Source: an uncultured Lachnospiraceae bacterium | Lineage (GTDB): Bacteria; Bacillota; Clostridia; Lachnospirales; Lachnospiraceae | Direction: 5' to 3' | Assembly (NCBI GenBank): GCA_947628025.1 | Contig: CANQYH010000058.1 | Location: 1-13,402, forward strand | DNA: 13,402 nucleotides | Shown: positions 6,334-13,401 of the stretch, one piece after another | Numbering within the stretch: the first letter of the stretch is position 1 | Layout: each line of letters begins with the position of its first letter | Notes under the pieces: generated by a model | What the model saw: the letters and a program-made list of their open reading frames with translations, nothing else | Database searches by the model: none | Told to the model about the DNA's origin: nothing | Program-made: the position numbers and the translations under genes

Positions 6334-7743
6334 ATGAAAAGCGTACCCAAGCTGATCCGGCGATTTGTCGGGCTGCTGCTTCTGAGCTTCGTTTTATTGG
6401 TGGCGGTCAATATATTGATTCTTGTTGGGATCGCGTTTGGACGTATGGAAAACGCCCGCCCGTGGAGCACGGCGGAAGAAGTGGCGGCGGCTTTCACGGA
6501 AACGGAAAACGGTCCTGTCCTGTCGGAGGAGGGCAAGGCGATTTTAAAGGCCGCCGGCGCATGGGCCATCCTGATCGACGACGATACGAAAACGGTCGTA
6601 TGGCAGAGCGAGGATCTTCCGGAGTCTGTCCCGGCCAGTTATACGTTATCCGGCATCGCGGGTTTGACTCGCGGCTACATCGACGGGTACCCTGCCTTTC
6701 CGAGCGGTACACAGTCCGGCCTCGTGGTACTGGGCTTTCCGAAGACCAGTTTTTGGAAGCATATGTGGCCCAGCTGGGATTATGAGCTTATCGCCCGCGC
6801 GCCGCAGATCGCCCTTTTGATTATAACCGTAAATATTCTCGTGATCTTGCTGATCTATGTGACCGCGTGCACGAAAATGCTCCATTCGATCAGACCGATC
6901 GCAAACGGGATCCAGGCATTGCCGTCCGGCGAACCGGTTTACATCCGGGAGACGGGGCTGCTGTCGGAGATCGCTTCCCATATCAATTCCGCTTCCGAGA
7001 TATTGCAGACGCAAAAGCGGCAGCTGCGGAAACGGGAGACCGCCAGGGCGAACTGGATCGCGGGCGTCTCTCACGATATCCGGACGCCGCTTTCCATGGT
7101 CATGGGCTACGCCGCCCAGCTGCAGGCGGCCCCGGGGCTTTCGGAGGAAGCGCGGAGCAAGGCGTCCATTATCCTGAAGCAGAGCGAGCGGATTCGGAAC
7201 CTTGTCAGCGACCTCAACCTTGCGTCCAAACTGGAATACAATATGCAGCCGGTCAGATGCAGGGAGGAGAACGCCGTGGCGATCGTCCGGCAGGCGGCGG
7301 CAGATTTTATCAATGCGGATCCGGGTGGGAAATATCCGATCGAATGGCGCACCGGCGAAGACCTGGCCGTCTGCCGGGTGAGCGCGGACCGGGAATTGTT
7401 GAAACGTGCGGTCTCCAATCTGATCCAGAACAGCATGAATCACAATGAGGATGGCTGCACGATCTATGTATCCGTGGCGGAGGATGCGGGGAACTGCGTC
7501 ATCTGCGTGGAGGATAACGGGACCGGCGCGACGGACGAACAGATCGAGAAGCTGAACATCGCGCCCCATTATATGGTCTGTGATGAAAAGATCGACGGGC
7601 AGCGGCACGGCCTGGGGCTTTTGATCGTCAGGCAGATCGCGGATTCCCATCATGGCAGCGTGACGATCGGGCATAGCTGCTATGGCGGGTTTGCGGTTAA
7701 GATCCGGCTGCCTGTGCTGGGAGAACGCTGCCATTCTGTATGA
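6334..7743 (+). CDS. Sensor histidine kinase (LanK/CprK-like)
   Basis: A 469-residue kinase. Helix 1 is about 9-35, an extracytoplasmic domain about 36-153, helix 2 about 154-178, then a HAMP-like linker (181-236) with IRPIANGIQAL and coiled residues. The phosphotransfer helix has His247 in GVSHDIRTPLS. The catalytic domain has the N box around 362-370 (NLIQNSMNH), G1 EDNGTG at 393-398 and G2 HGLGLL at 425-430. The outside domain ends in a tryptophan-rich patch (Trp141, Trp145, Trp148) just before helix 2. It likely senses a membrane-active peptide and phosphorylates the regulator encoded one base upstream; a GGAGG site lies in the end of that gene. The signal is inferred from the divergent LanF-type transporter. 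Confidence 0.9.
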   Translation: MKSVPKLIRRFVGLLLLSFVLLVAVNILILVGIAFGRMENARPWSTAEEVAAAFTETENGPVLSEEGKAILKAAGAWAILIDDDTKTVVWQSEDLPESVPASYTLSGIAGLTRGYIDGYPAFPSGTQSGLVVLGFPKTSFWKHMWPSWDYELIARAPQIALLIITVNILVILLIYVTACTKMLHSIRPIANGIQALPSGEPVYIRETGLLSEIASHINSASEILQTQKRQLRKRETARANWIAGVSHDIRTPLSMVMGYAAQLQAAPGLSEEARSKASIILKQSERIRNLVSDLNLASKLEYNMQPVRCREENAVAIVRQAAADFINADPGGKYPIEWRTGEDLAVCRVSADRELLKRAVSNLIQNSMNHNEDGCTIYVSVAEDAGNCVICVEDNGTGATDEQIEKLNIAPHYMVCDEKIDGQRHGLGLLIVRQIADSHHGSVTIGHSCYGGFAVKIRLPVLGERCHSV

Positions 7744-7802
7744 TTCGGGCGGCGGATATGGTCGTGTCTGCGGGGGGACCGGAGGATAGATAATGCAATG
7801 TG

Positions 7803-7883
7803 GGAGAAAGCGGCGGGTCGTACGATGCGGGAGAAAGCGGCGGGCCGTGCAATACCGGAGAAAGCGGCGGAGTCGTTTCAGAG
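7803..7883 (+). repeat. Three tandem 27-bp repeats
   Basis: GGAGAAAGCGGCGG begins at 7803, 7830 and 7857, exactly 27 bases apart, each followed by a variable 13-base tail (GTCGTACGATGCG, GCCGTGCAATACC, AGTCGTTTCAGAG). A degenerate fourth copy may precede them (GGAGGATAGATAATGCAATGTG at 7781). They lie between the kinase stop and the terminator. Function unknown; this could be a slippage-prone minisatellite or part of a small basic ORF (7793-8017), which I do not believe because the terminator falls inside it. Confidence 0.8.
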
Positions 7884-7936
7884 CGTACGACAGGAACCTT
7901 TGCAAGTGGGATTGCAGGCGGGATTTGAGAATTGCA

Positions 7937-7965
7937 TTTACACGGAAATCCGTTTATGTTAGAAT
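7937..7965 (+). promoter_or_regulatory. Promoter of the SmsCB operon, overlapping the upstream terminator
   Basis: TTTACA (7937-7942) and TAGAAT (7960-7965) are 17 bases apart, and TG at 7957-7958 makes an extended -10. The spacer is largely the 5' arm of the preceding terminator stem. The expected start (near 7972) falls at the end of the hairpin loop, so the new transcript carries only the 3' arm and cannot form the hairpin. The leader to the SufC-like start at 8038 would be about 65 bases. Confidence 0.65.
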
Positions 7966-7988
7966 AAAGAAGCATAAACGGATTTTTT
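7946..7988 (+). terminator. Intrinsic terminator of the two-component operon
   Basis: AAATCCGTTTATG (7946-7958) and CATAAACGGATTT (7973-7985) form a perfect 13-bp stem with a 14-base loop, running into six T (7983-7988). It is about 200 bases after the kinase stop and ends regulator-kinase transcription before the SmsCB genes. Confidence 0.85.
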
Positions 7989-8037
7989 CGTGCCGCAAAG
8001 GGCGGAAAGGTCCATAAAGAGGAAATCAGGTGACGAC

Positions 8038-8790
8038 ATGCTGAAATTGGAAAACATATCATTTGAGGCCGACGGCAGGGAGATCCTGAAGCAGGTCGAT
8101 CTGACGGTAGACGACCGTTTTGTAGCGATCACAGGCCCCAACGGGAGCGGCAAGTCCACGCTTCTGAAGATCATCATGGGGCTTTTAACGCCTACGTCCG
8201 GCAGGGTCTGGCTGGATGGCGAGGATATCACGGAGCTTTCCGTCACGGAGAGGGCGAACCGGGGGATCAGCTTCGCGTTCCAGCAGCCGGTCCGCTTCAA
8301 AGGGCTCAGGGTCCGGGACCTGCTGGAACTGGCCGGCGGCCGCGGCAAAACGGGCGGGGAGCGGTTTGCCCACGCCTGCGAGGTCCTGAGCGAGGTGGGG
8401 CTCTGCGCCAAGGATTATATTGACCGTGAGCTGGACGATACGTTGTCCGGCGGCGAGATGAAGCGGATCGAGATCGCGATGGCGGCGGCCCGGGGGACGA
8501 AGATGACGCTTTTTGACGAGCCGGAGGCGGGGATCGATCTCTGGAGCTTCCAGAGCCTGATCCGGGTCTTCGAAAAGCTCTATCAGGAAACTTCCGGCAC
8601 GATCATGATCATCAGTCATCAGGAGCGGATCCTGAATATAGCGGACAAGATCGTCTATCTGAAGGACGGAGAGATCCTGGAGTACGACGAGGGCGTGCGC
8701 GTAATGGAGCGCCTTTCGTCGGATATCCGTCCGGCGGCTTGTTCGGTCCTTTTGAGCGGCCAGCCGGACGCCTGTGTGGGAAAGAGGTGA
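8038..8790 (+). CDS. SufC-type ATPase of the minimal SUF/SMS iron-sulfur system
   Basis: A 250-residue soluble ABC ATPase. Walker A GPNGSGKST is at 33-41, Q-loop FAFQQP at 79-84, signature LSGGEMKR at 136-143, Walker B MTLFDEPEAGID at 156-167 and the switch histidine at 194. The FAFQQPVRF and DEPEAGIDLWSF segments are typical of the SufC-like ATPases paired with one SufB-like scaffold (SmsC of the SMS system) in Clostridia and methanogens. It would drive conformational change in the scaffold while Fe-S clusters are assembled in the cytoplasm. Start: ATG 8038 with AGGTG at 8028-8032; a GTG at 7990 in frame lies almost on the terminator and is not used. The scaffold gene follows after five bases. 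Confidence 0.9.
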   Translation: MLKLENISFEADGREILKQVDLTVDDRFVAITGPNGSGKSTLLKIIMGLLTPTSGRVWLDGEDITELSVTERANRGISFAFQQPVRFKGLRVRDLLELAGGRGKTGGERFAHACEVLSEVGLCAKDYIDRELDDTLSGGEMKRIEIAMAAARGTKMTLFDEPEAGIDLWSFQSLIRVFEKLYQETSGTIMIISHQERILNIADKIVYLKDGEILEYDEGVRVMERLSSDIRPAACSVLLSGQPDACVGKR

Positions 8791-8795
8791 GCGGG

Positions 8796-9713
8796 ATGGA
8801 TGCGATTCAAAAGAGTCTGTTAAAAGAGGTAGCCGAGTTGGATGCGCTGCCGGTGGGCGCTTACAATATCCGCAGCAATGGGCATAGCGCCGCGAGAAAT
8901 ACGACGGCCTCCATCGATATTGTGACGAAAGAGGATAAGCAGGGCATCGATATCATTATCAAGCCTGGTACGAAGAACCAGAGCGTGCATATTCCTGTGA
9001 TCATCAGCCAGAGCGGCCTGAAAGAGCTGGTTTACAATGATTTCTTCATCGGCGAAGACTGCGATGTGACGATCATCGCGGGCTGCGGGATCTCCAACTG
9101 CGGCGGCGAGGACTCCCGCCACGACGGCGTCCACAGTTTCTATGTCGGGAAAGGCAGCCGGGTAAAATACGTGGAAAAGCATTACGGCGAGGGGACGGGC
9201 AGAGGCAAGCGCCTGATGAACCCGACGACGGTGATCGAATTGTCGGAAAATTCCACGATGGAGCTGGAGACCTCCCAGATCGGCGGGATCGACGACACGC
9301 TGCGGGTGACCGGCGCGAAGCTGGCCGCGGGCGCGTCCATCATCATCCATGACAAGATCCTGACGGAGGGCGATCAGAAAGCCAGGGCGGAGCTTTCCGT
9401 AGAGATGAACGGGGACGGCGCTACCTGCGATATGATCAGCCGCGGCGTGGCCAAAGGCTCCAGTTCCCAGGAGGTCGTGATCCGAATCGACGGCAACGCG
9501 GCCTGCAATGGCCATGCGGAATGTGATTCCATTATCATGGATCATGGCGTTATTCTGGCGACGCCGCAGCTTCGGGCAACGAATGTAGACGCCGCGCTGA
9601 TCCACGAGGCGGCCATCGGCAAGATCGCGGGAGAGCAGCTGATGAAACTGATGACCATGGGACTTTCGGAGAAAGAAGCCGAGGAGATGATCATCCGCGG
9701 GTTCCTGCGGTAA
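8796..9713 (+). CDS. SufB/SufD-like scaffold of the minimal SUF/SMS system
   Basis: A 305-residue protein, shorter than SufB of E. coli (about 495) because it lacks the N-terminal extension. The middle is beta-helix-like; the C-terminal end carries the conserved NGHAECDSIIM (238-248), ALIHEAAIGKIAGEQL (267-282) and LSEKEAEEMIIRGFL (290-304) that dock the SufC ATPase. Cysteines at 89, 97, 102, 211, 237 and 243 are candidate ligands; 97 and 102 lie in CGISNC. Known biology: SufBC-type complexes build Fe-S clusters for apo-proteins, and this two-gene form (SmsB) is regarded as ancestral. No cysteine desulfurase (SufS) or SufU is adjacent, as is usual for SMS loci. AGAGGTGA at the end of the ATPase gene serves as ribosome site. 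Confidence 0.9.
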   Translation: MDAIQKSLLKEVAELDALPVGAYNIRSNGHSAARNTTASIDIVTKEDKQGIDIIIKPGTKNQSVHIPVIISQSGLKELVYNDFFIGEDCDVTIIAGCGISNCGGEDSRHDGVHSFYVGKGSRVKYVEKHYGEGTGRGKRLMNPTTVIELSENSTMELETSQIGGIDDTLRVTGAKLAAGASIIIHDKILTEGDQKARAELSVEMNGDGATCDMISRGVAKGSSSQEVVIRIDGNAACNGHAECDSIIMDHGVILATPQLRATNVDAALIHEAAIGKIAGEQLMKLMTMGLSEKEAEEMIIRGFLR

Positions 9714-9879
9714 AATTGCTGCGGCAGCGGGTGTGTCCAGGAAATTATGCGTGCCGCGGATGTTTTGAGCAGGAATATCGCAGACGCGGGCATGACCCGG
9801 GACCGGTGCGGCGGGGCGTTTTGTTTGCCGCAGAGCCGGGGACGCGGCGGATCTTTGTGAGAAATAGGGAGGTGTGGAT

Positions 9880-11055
9880 ATGAAATACAGACCGGACCGG
9901 TACGGCAATCCGATCTCGCAGCTGGGCTATGGGTGTATGCGGTTCAGTAAGAAAGGAAACGCCATTGATTACGAAAAAGCCGAGAAAGAGGTGCTGCTGG
10001 CTATCGCGGAGGGCGTCAATTATTTTGATACCGCTTATGTATATCCGGGCAGCGAGGAATGTCTCGGGCGGATCCTGGGGGAGAACGGGGTACGCGACCG
10101 GGTCAATATCGCTACCAAGCTGCCGCAGTATATCATGCGGTCCATGGCGGCGGTTGAAAAGACGTTTGGCGAGGAGCTTGCCCGCCTGTGCACGGACCAT
10201 ATCGACTATTATCTGATGCATATGTTTACGGACCTGGCGGAGTGGGAGAATCTGAAAAAGCTGGGGATCGAGGACTGGATCCGCCGTCAGAAAGCGGAGG
10301 GCCGGATCCGCAATATCGGTTTTTCCTATCATGGCGAGACGGAGATGTTTCTGAAGATCCTGGACGCGTACGACTGGGATTTCTGCCAGATCCAGTACAA
10401 TTATCTGGATGAGCATACCCAGGCGGGGCGGCGGGGGCTCCAGGCGGCGGCAAAGAAAGGGATCCCGGTCATTATCATGGAACCGCTGCGCGGCGGCAAG
10501 CTGGTGGCTCTGCCGGAAAAAGCGAAAGAAGCGTTGGCTGCCGGCGGCCGGACGTTTACGCCTGCCGAGCTGGGGCTTCGGTGGCTCTGGAACCAGCCGG
10601 AGGTGACCTGCGTGCTTTCCGGCATGAACAGCCTGGATATGGTGAATGAGAACATCCGCATCGCGTCCGAAGCGGAGCCCGGCATGTTCACGCAGGAGGA
10701 TCTGGCGGTCGTCGAGCAGATCAAAAAGATCATCCGCGAGCGGGAAAAGGTGGGCTGTACGGGTTGCCGCTACTGTATGCCGTGCCCGAAAGGCGTGGAT
10801 ATCCCCGGTAATTTCTATTATTACAATCTGATGTATATGGAGAAAAAATCCTCGGCCCGCTTTGAGTTCGCCCAGAATATGGGGATGCGAAAGGAACCGG
10901 GATTTGCCTCCCAGTGCGTCGGCTGCGGGAAGTGCGAGCAGCATTGTCCGCAGCATATCTCGATCCGCGAGAAGCTGAAAGAGGCCGACCATGAGCTGCG
11001 GCCGCTGCCGTACAAGGTCGGGATCCATGCGGCGCGGAAATTCATGCTTCACTGA
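9880..11055 (+). CDS. Aldo/keto reductase with C-terminal 4Fe-4S ferredoxin domain
   Basis: A 391-residue protein of the COG1453 type. The N-terminal TIM-barrel (about 1-285) keeps the aldo/keto reductase tetrad: Asp50 and Tyr55 in NYFDTAYVYPGSE, Lys80 in IATKLP, and His114 in YYLMHMF. The C-terminal part has two cysteine clusters: Cys293/296/299/302 (CTGCRYCMPCP) and Cys346/349/352/356 (CVGCGKCEQHCP), each apparently able to bind a 4Fe-4S cluster. This suggests an oxidoreductase that exchanges electrons with ferredoxin as well as a nicotinamide cofactor. The natural substrate is unknown. ATG 9880 has GGAGG at 9868-9872; GTG 9874 is too near. It follows the Fe-S assembly genes by 166 bases with no convincing terminator between, and the esterase gene follows 77 bases downstream. 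Confidence 0.92.
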   Translation: MKYRPDRYGNPISQLGYGCMRFSKKGNAIDYEKAEKEVLLAIAEGVNYFDTAYVYPGSEECLGRILGENGVRDRVNIATKLPQYIMRSMAAVEKTFGEELARLCTDHIDYYLMHMFTDLAEWENLKKLGIEDWIRRQKAEGRIRNIGFSYHGETEMFLKILDAYDWDFCQIQYNYLDEHTQAGRRGLQAAAKKGIPVIIMEPLRGGKLVALPEKAKEALAAGGRTFTPAELGLRWLWNQPEVTCVLSGMNSLDMVNENIRIASEAEPGMFTQEDLAVVEQIKKIIREREKVGCTGCRYCMPCPKGVDIPGNFYYYNLMYMEKKSSARFEFAQNMGMRKEPGFASQCVGCGKCEQHCPQHISIREKLKEADHELRPLPYKVGIHAARKFMLH

Positions 11056-11132
11056 ATTGGGTCCATGAACGTCCTGTGCGGGATCCCCGAAGAGACAGCG
11101 GATGAAAAGTCCGGCTGAAAAAGGAGAAAAAT

Positions 11133-12215
11133 ATGGCGGGAACCATTCAAAAGATTGACGAGATTGACAAGAATCTGCGGGCGGATAAGGCGGAGGAGCC
11201 GGATGCTCTGCGGTTTTACGATGTGAAACAGGCCCCGTTTCGGATCTATGGCCTGTGCGATCCCCGGGCGGAGGGAGATTTTCACAGGATGCCGCCGGAG
11301 ATCGGAAAACAGGTCAGCGAGGGCGTAGCTTCTCTGAATTTCCATACTTCCGGCGGGAGGGTGCGTTTTTCGTCGGATTCGATGCGGCTGGCGATCCGGG
11401 CGCAGATGCCGTCGGTCTGCCGTTTCCCGCATATGCCGCTGACGGGCACCAGCGGGTTCACGCTCTATGAGATCGTGGACGGAAAAGAACGCTATATCAA
11501 AACGTTCATTCCGCCGGTGGACATGACCGATGGTTATACGGGAGAGATGCGTTTCTGGCAGAAGAAAGAGCGCATGTTCACGCTTTATATGCCGCTTTAT
11601 AATACGCTGTCGTCGCTGGAAATCGGTCTGGAGCCCGGCGCGTCGCTGAAAGAGGGGCCTGCCTACAGCCGCGCGCTGCCGGTGGTCTATTACGGTTCCT
11701 CGATCACCCAGGGCGGCTGCGTTTCCCATCCCGGAAACGCGTATCCGGCGATCATTTCCCGGAAGTACGATCTGGATTTTATCAATCTGGGATTTTCGGG
11801 CGGAGCGAAAGGTGAAACGGCCATGGCGGAATATCTGGCGGGACTGCGGATGGAAGCGTTTGTCTGCGATTATGATCATAACGCTCCGTCTTCGGCCCAT
11901 CTGGAACAGACCCTGGGCCCGCTGGTCGCGGCGGTGCGCCGGGCCTGGCCGCAGCTGCCGGTCCTTTTGGTGAGCCGCCCCGACTTCTATCCCGGTACGG
12001 AGGACGAGAGGCGCAGGGAAGCGGTCTTTCAGGTATACAAAGAAGCTCTGGACCATGGCGACCGCCATATCGTCTGGGTCGATGGCCGGAGCCTGTTTGA
12101 GGGTGAGGACAGGGACGCCTGTACGGTCGACGGCACCCATCCGAATGATCTGGGGATGGCGCGGATGGCCTGGGCGATCGGACGCGCCCTGGAGAGCGCG
12201 CTGCCGGAGCGTTAA
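11133..12215 (+). CDS. SGNH/GDSL hydrolase with N-terminal GxDLY-type domain (probable carbohydrate esterase)
   Basis: A 360-residue protein without signal peptide, so cytoplasmic. Residues about 25-175 form a beta-sandwich resembling the GxDLY domain, starting near RFYDVKQAPFRIYGL. Residues 182-355 are an SGNH hydrolase: block I YYGSSITQGG (nucleophile Ser190), glycine block NLGFSGGAKGE (218-228), YDHNAP (Asn250), and the VDGTHPNDLG end block with Asp333 and His336. Such two-domain enzymes commonly remove acetyl or acyl groups from sugars or other small esters; the true substrate is not visible. AAGGAG precedes ATG 11133. No terminator separates it from the reductase gene, so the two may be cotranscribed. 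Its TAA overlaps the stop of the convergent hydrolase. Confidence 0.87.
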   Translation: MAGTIQKIDEIDKNLRADKAEEPDALRFYDVKQAPFRIYGLCDPRAEGDFHRMPPEIGKQVSEGVASLNFHTSGGRVRFSSDSMRLAIRAQMPSVCRFPHMPLTGTSGFTLYEIVDGKERYIKTFIPPVDMTDGYTGEMRFWQKKERMFTLYMPLYNTLSSLEIGLEPGASLKEGPAYSRALPVVYYGSSITQGGCVSHPGNAYPAIISRKYDLDFINLGFSGGAKGETAMAEYLAGLRMEAFVCDYDHNAPSSAHLEQTLGPLVAAVRRAWPQLPVLLVSRPDFYPGTEDERRREAVFQVYKEALDHGDRHIVWVDGRSLFEGEDRDACTVDGTHPNDLGMARMAWAIGRALESALPER

Positions 12216-13204
12216 CCGGCAGCGTCCGTTCCTTTCAGGAAGTCCAATATGGCGTTCCAGTAAGATTCCAGCACGCTGGTGGAGGAATTGAAGATCTCAT
12301 GCTTGGTCCCGGGGACCCGAATCAGCGTGGCTGTGGTCTGACCGGCCCGGTTGACCTTGTTGGCGAAGCGTTCCTGCTCCTTGTTGACAACGAACGTGTC
12401 GTTCTCCGCCTGGAAGAGTAGAAACGGCGTCCGGATCTGTTTCCAGGCGGTAGCCTGCAGGTAGCGGTTCAGTTTTGTGGCTCCGTTGACCCAGCCGCAG
12501 CTGGGAGAGGTCATCTGGAATAGCGGCTCGCTTTCACGCTTGACCTGGTAATAGTCGTACCGCTGCCGGTTCATCGAGGGGCTGCCCTCAAAGGTCTCAT
12601 GGTTCGGGATGAAAGGCGAACTGCCGGGCACATAATCTTCGCTTTTGCCCAGGCCGCAGAGCGTCAGAGCCAGGGCGGTGGAGGCGGCCCAGGGGATACC
12701 TTTGGTCAGGGGGCGGATCATCGGCGAACTTAAAATGGCTTTGGAGAAAAGCTCCGGTTTCATGGCCAGAGTCGCCGCCGCTACGCCGCCGCCCATGGAA
12801 TGGCCGTAGAGATACAGCGGCAGGTCCGGATGTTCCTTTTGGGCCAGCCGCGTCACCGCCAGCAGGTCCTGTACGTATCGCCCGTAAGCGTCTACATGGA
12901 CCAGGGACAGATCGTCCACCAGGCGGTAGCTGCGCCCGTGGCCGCAGTGGTCGTGCATGTATACATGGTAATGATTTTTTACAAAATAGTAGATCGTTTC
13001 TTTATATTTTTCTTCCGTCTCCGTAAATCCGTGGGAAATGATCACGACCGCTTCCGCTTCATCGGCCGTATAGCTGGCGCAGTAAAGCTTCATGTCGAAG
13101 CCGCGCTTCAGGTAGACGACCTTTTTGCGCGCATCCAGATAGGGGACGACGGTTTCGTCCATCTCTTTTTTGTAGGTTTCTTCCCGTAGAATAGGTTCAT
13201 ACAT
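12212..13204 (-). CDS. Alpha/beta hydrolase, lysophospholipase/monoacylglycerol lipase-like
   Basis: A 330-residue Hydrolase_4/PldB-type enzyme. The oxyanion-hole segment is IISHGF (55-60), followed by MHDHCGHGRS (83-92), close to the DhRGHGrS seen in PldB-like enzymes. The nucleophile elbow is GHSMGG with Ser136, the acid Asp269 in AENDTFV and the base His302 in GTKHEIF. An insertion of about 80 residues between the elbow and the acid is a likely lid. It would hydrolyse lysophospholipids or monoacylglycerols; the substrate is inferred. There is no signal peptide. The start at 13204 has AAGGAA upstream and a good promoter. The stop (TTA on plus, 12212-12214) overlaps the TAA of the convergent esterase, so the genes end on the shared palindrome TTAA with no room for a terminator between. 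Confidence 0.88.
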   Translation of the reverse strand: MYEPILREETYKKEMDETVVPYLDARKKVVYLKRGFDMKLYCASYTADEAEAVVIISHGFTETEEKYKETIYYFVKNHYHVYMHDHCGHGRSYRLVDDLSLVHVDAYGRYVQDLLAVTRLAQKEHPDLPLYLYGHSMGGGVAAATLAMKPELFSKAILSSPMIRPLTKGIPWAASTALALTLCGLGKSEDYVPGSSPFIPNHETFEGSPSMNRQRYDYYQVKRESEPLFQMTSPSCGWVNGATKLNRYLQATAWKQIRTPFLLFQAENDTFVVNKEQERFANKVNRAGQTTATLIRVPGTKHEIFNSSTSVLESYWNAILDFLKGTDAAG

Positions 13205-13258
13205 AGGCGTGATTCCTTTCTGTCCGAAATGCCCGCCATGGATACGAGGGCTGTTTCT

Positions 13259-13287
13259 ACTATATCAAAATGTGTTTCGGAAATCAA
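13259..13287 (-). promoter_or_regulatory. Promoter of the alpha/beta hydrolase gene
   Basis: On the minus strand TTGATT (13287-13282) and TATAGT (13264-13259) are separated by 17 bases, with TG one base before the -10 (extended -10). Expected transcription starts near 13252, about 48 bases before the start codon. Confidence 0.72.
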
Positions 13288-13316
13288 GTTCACAGATGGA
13301 AAATCGTCAGATTCTG

Positions 13317-13325
13317 TGCTATACT
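13317..13325 (+). promoter_or_regulatory. Possible extended -10 promoter at the right edge
   Basis: TGCTATACT (13317-13325) is a TGn plus TATACT extended -10 on the plus strand, divergent from the hydrolase promoter. No good -35 is seen. The predicted start, near 13332, coincides with the first base of the long hairpin that follows. Confidence 0.4.
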
Positions 13326-13331
13326 CGGGAG

Positions 13332-13401
13332 TTTGACAGTTGAATGAAAAGGAAAGTACCTGCAGGCCGCATAAAACCTGCTTTCTTTTTGTCAAATTTT
13401 T
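13332..13401 (+). ncRNA. Possible small structured RNA or leader ending in a terminator-like hairpin
   Basis: TTTGACA (13332-13338) is complementary to TGTCAAA (13390-13396), which is followed by five T (13397-13401). Inside, AAAGGAAA pairs with TTTCTTTT (one G-T), and GCAGG (13362-13366) pairs with CCTGC (13377-13381) around a CCGCATAAAA loop. The result is one long bulged hairpin of about 65 bases ending like an intrinsic terminator, right after a promoter-like sequence. It may be a small RNA, an attenuator before a gene outside the window, a terminator, or a dispersed palindromic element. A short frame from ATG 13344 stays open to the edge but has a distant ribosome site. Confidence 0.35.

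Noticed and set aside
7744..7900. Three 27-bp repeats considered as a CRISPR array
   Set aside because: The units are directly tandem with short partly similar tails, not repeats separated by unique spacers of equal length, and no cas gene is present.
6646..7905. Long minus-strand open frame of 419 codons opposite the histidine kinase gene
   Set aside because: It mirrors a real, motif-rich kinase in GC-rich DNA; it is proline, arginine and histidine rich and shows no domain. It is an antisense shadow.
7793..8017. 74-codon basic frame across the 27-bp repeats with a good GGAGG site
   Set aside because: Not listed as a gene because a strong terminator (7946-7988) lies inside it and its composition follows from the repeat. 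Kept only as a finding.
9714..9879. Possible terminator between the SufB-like gene and the reductase (TGCGGC/GCCGCA around 9807-9832)
   Set aside because: The six-base stem has its T-rich stretch in the loop and none after it, so it cannot act as a normal intrinsic terminator.
8820..11052. Long minus-strand open frames opposite the SufB-like and aldo/keto reductase genes (8820-9908, 9745-11052)
   Set aside because: Both lie opposite genes with intact catalytic or cluster motifs, and their composition is typical of GC-rich antisense frames.
11049..12140. 363-codon minus-strand frame opposite the SGNH esterase
   Set aside because: The plus-strand frame carries all SGNH blocks and a good ribosome site; the minus frame has none.
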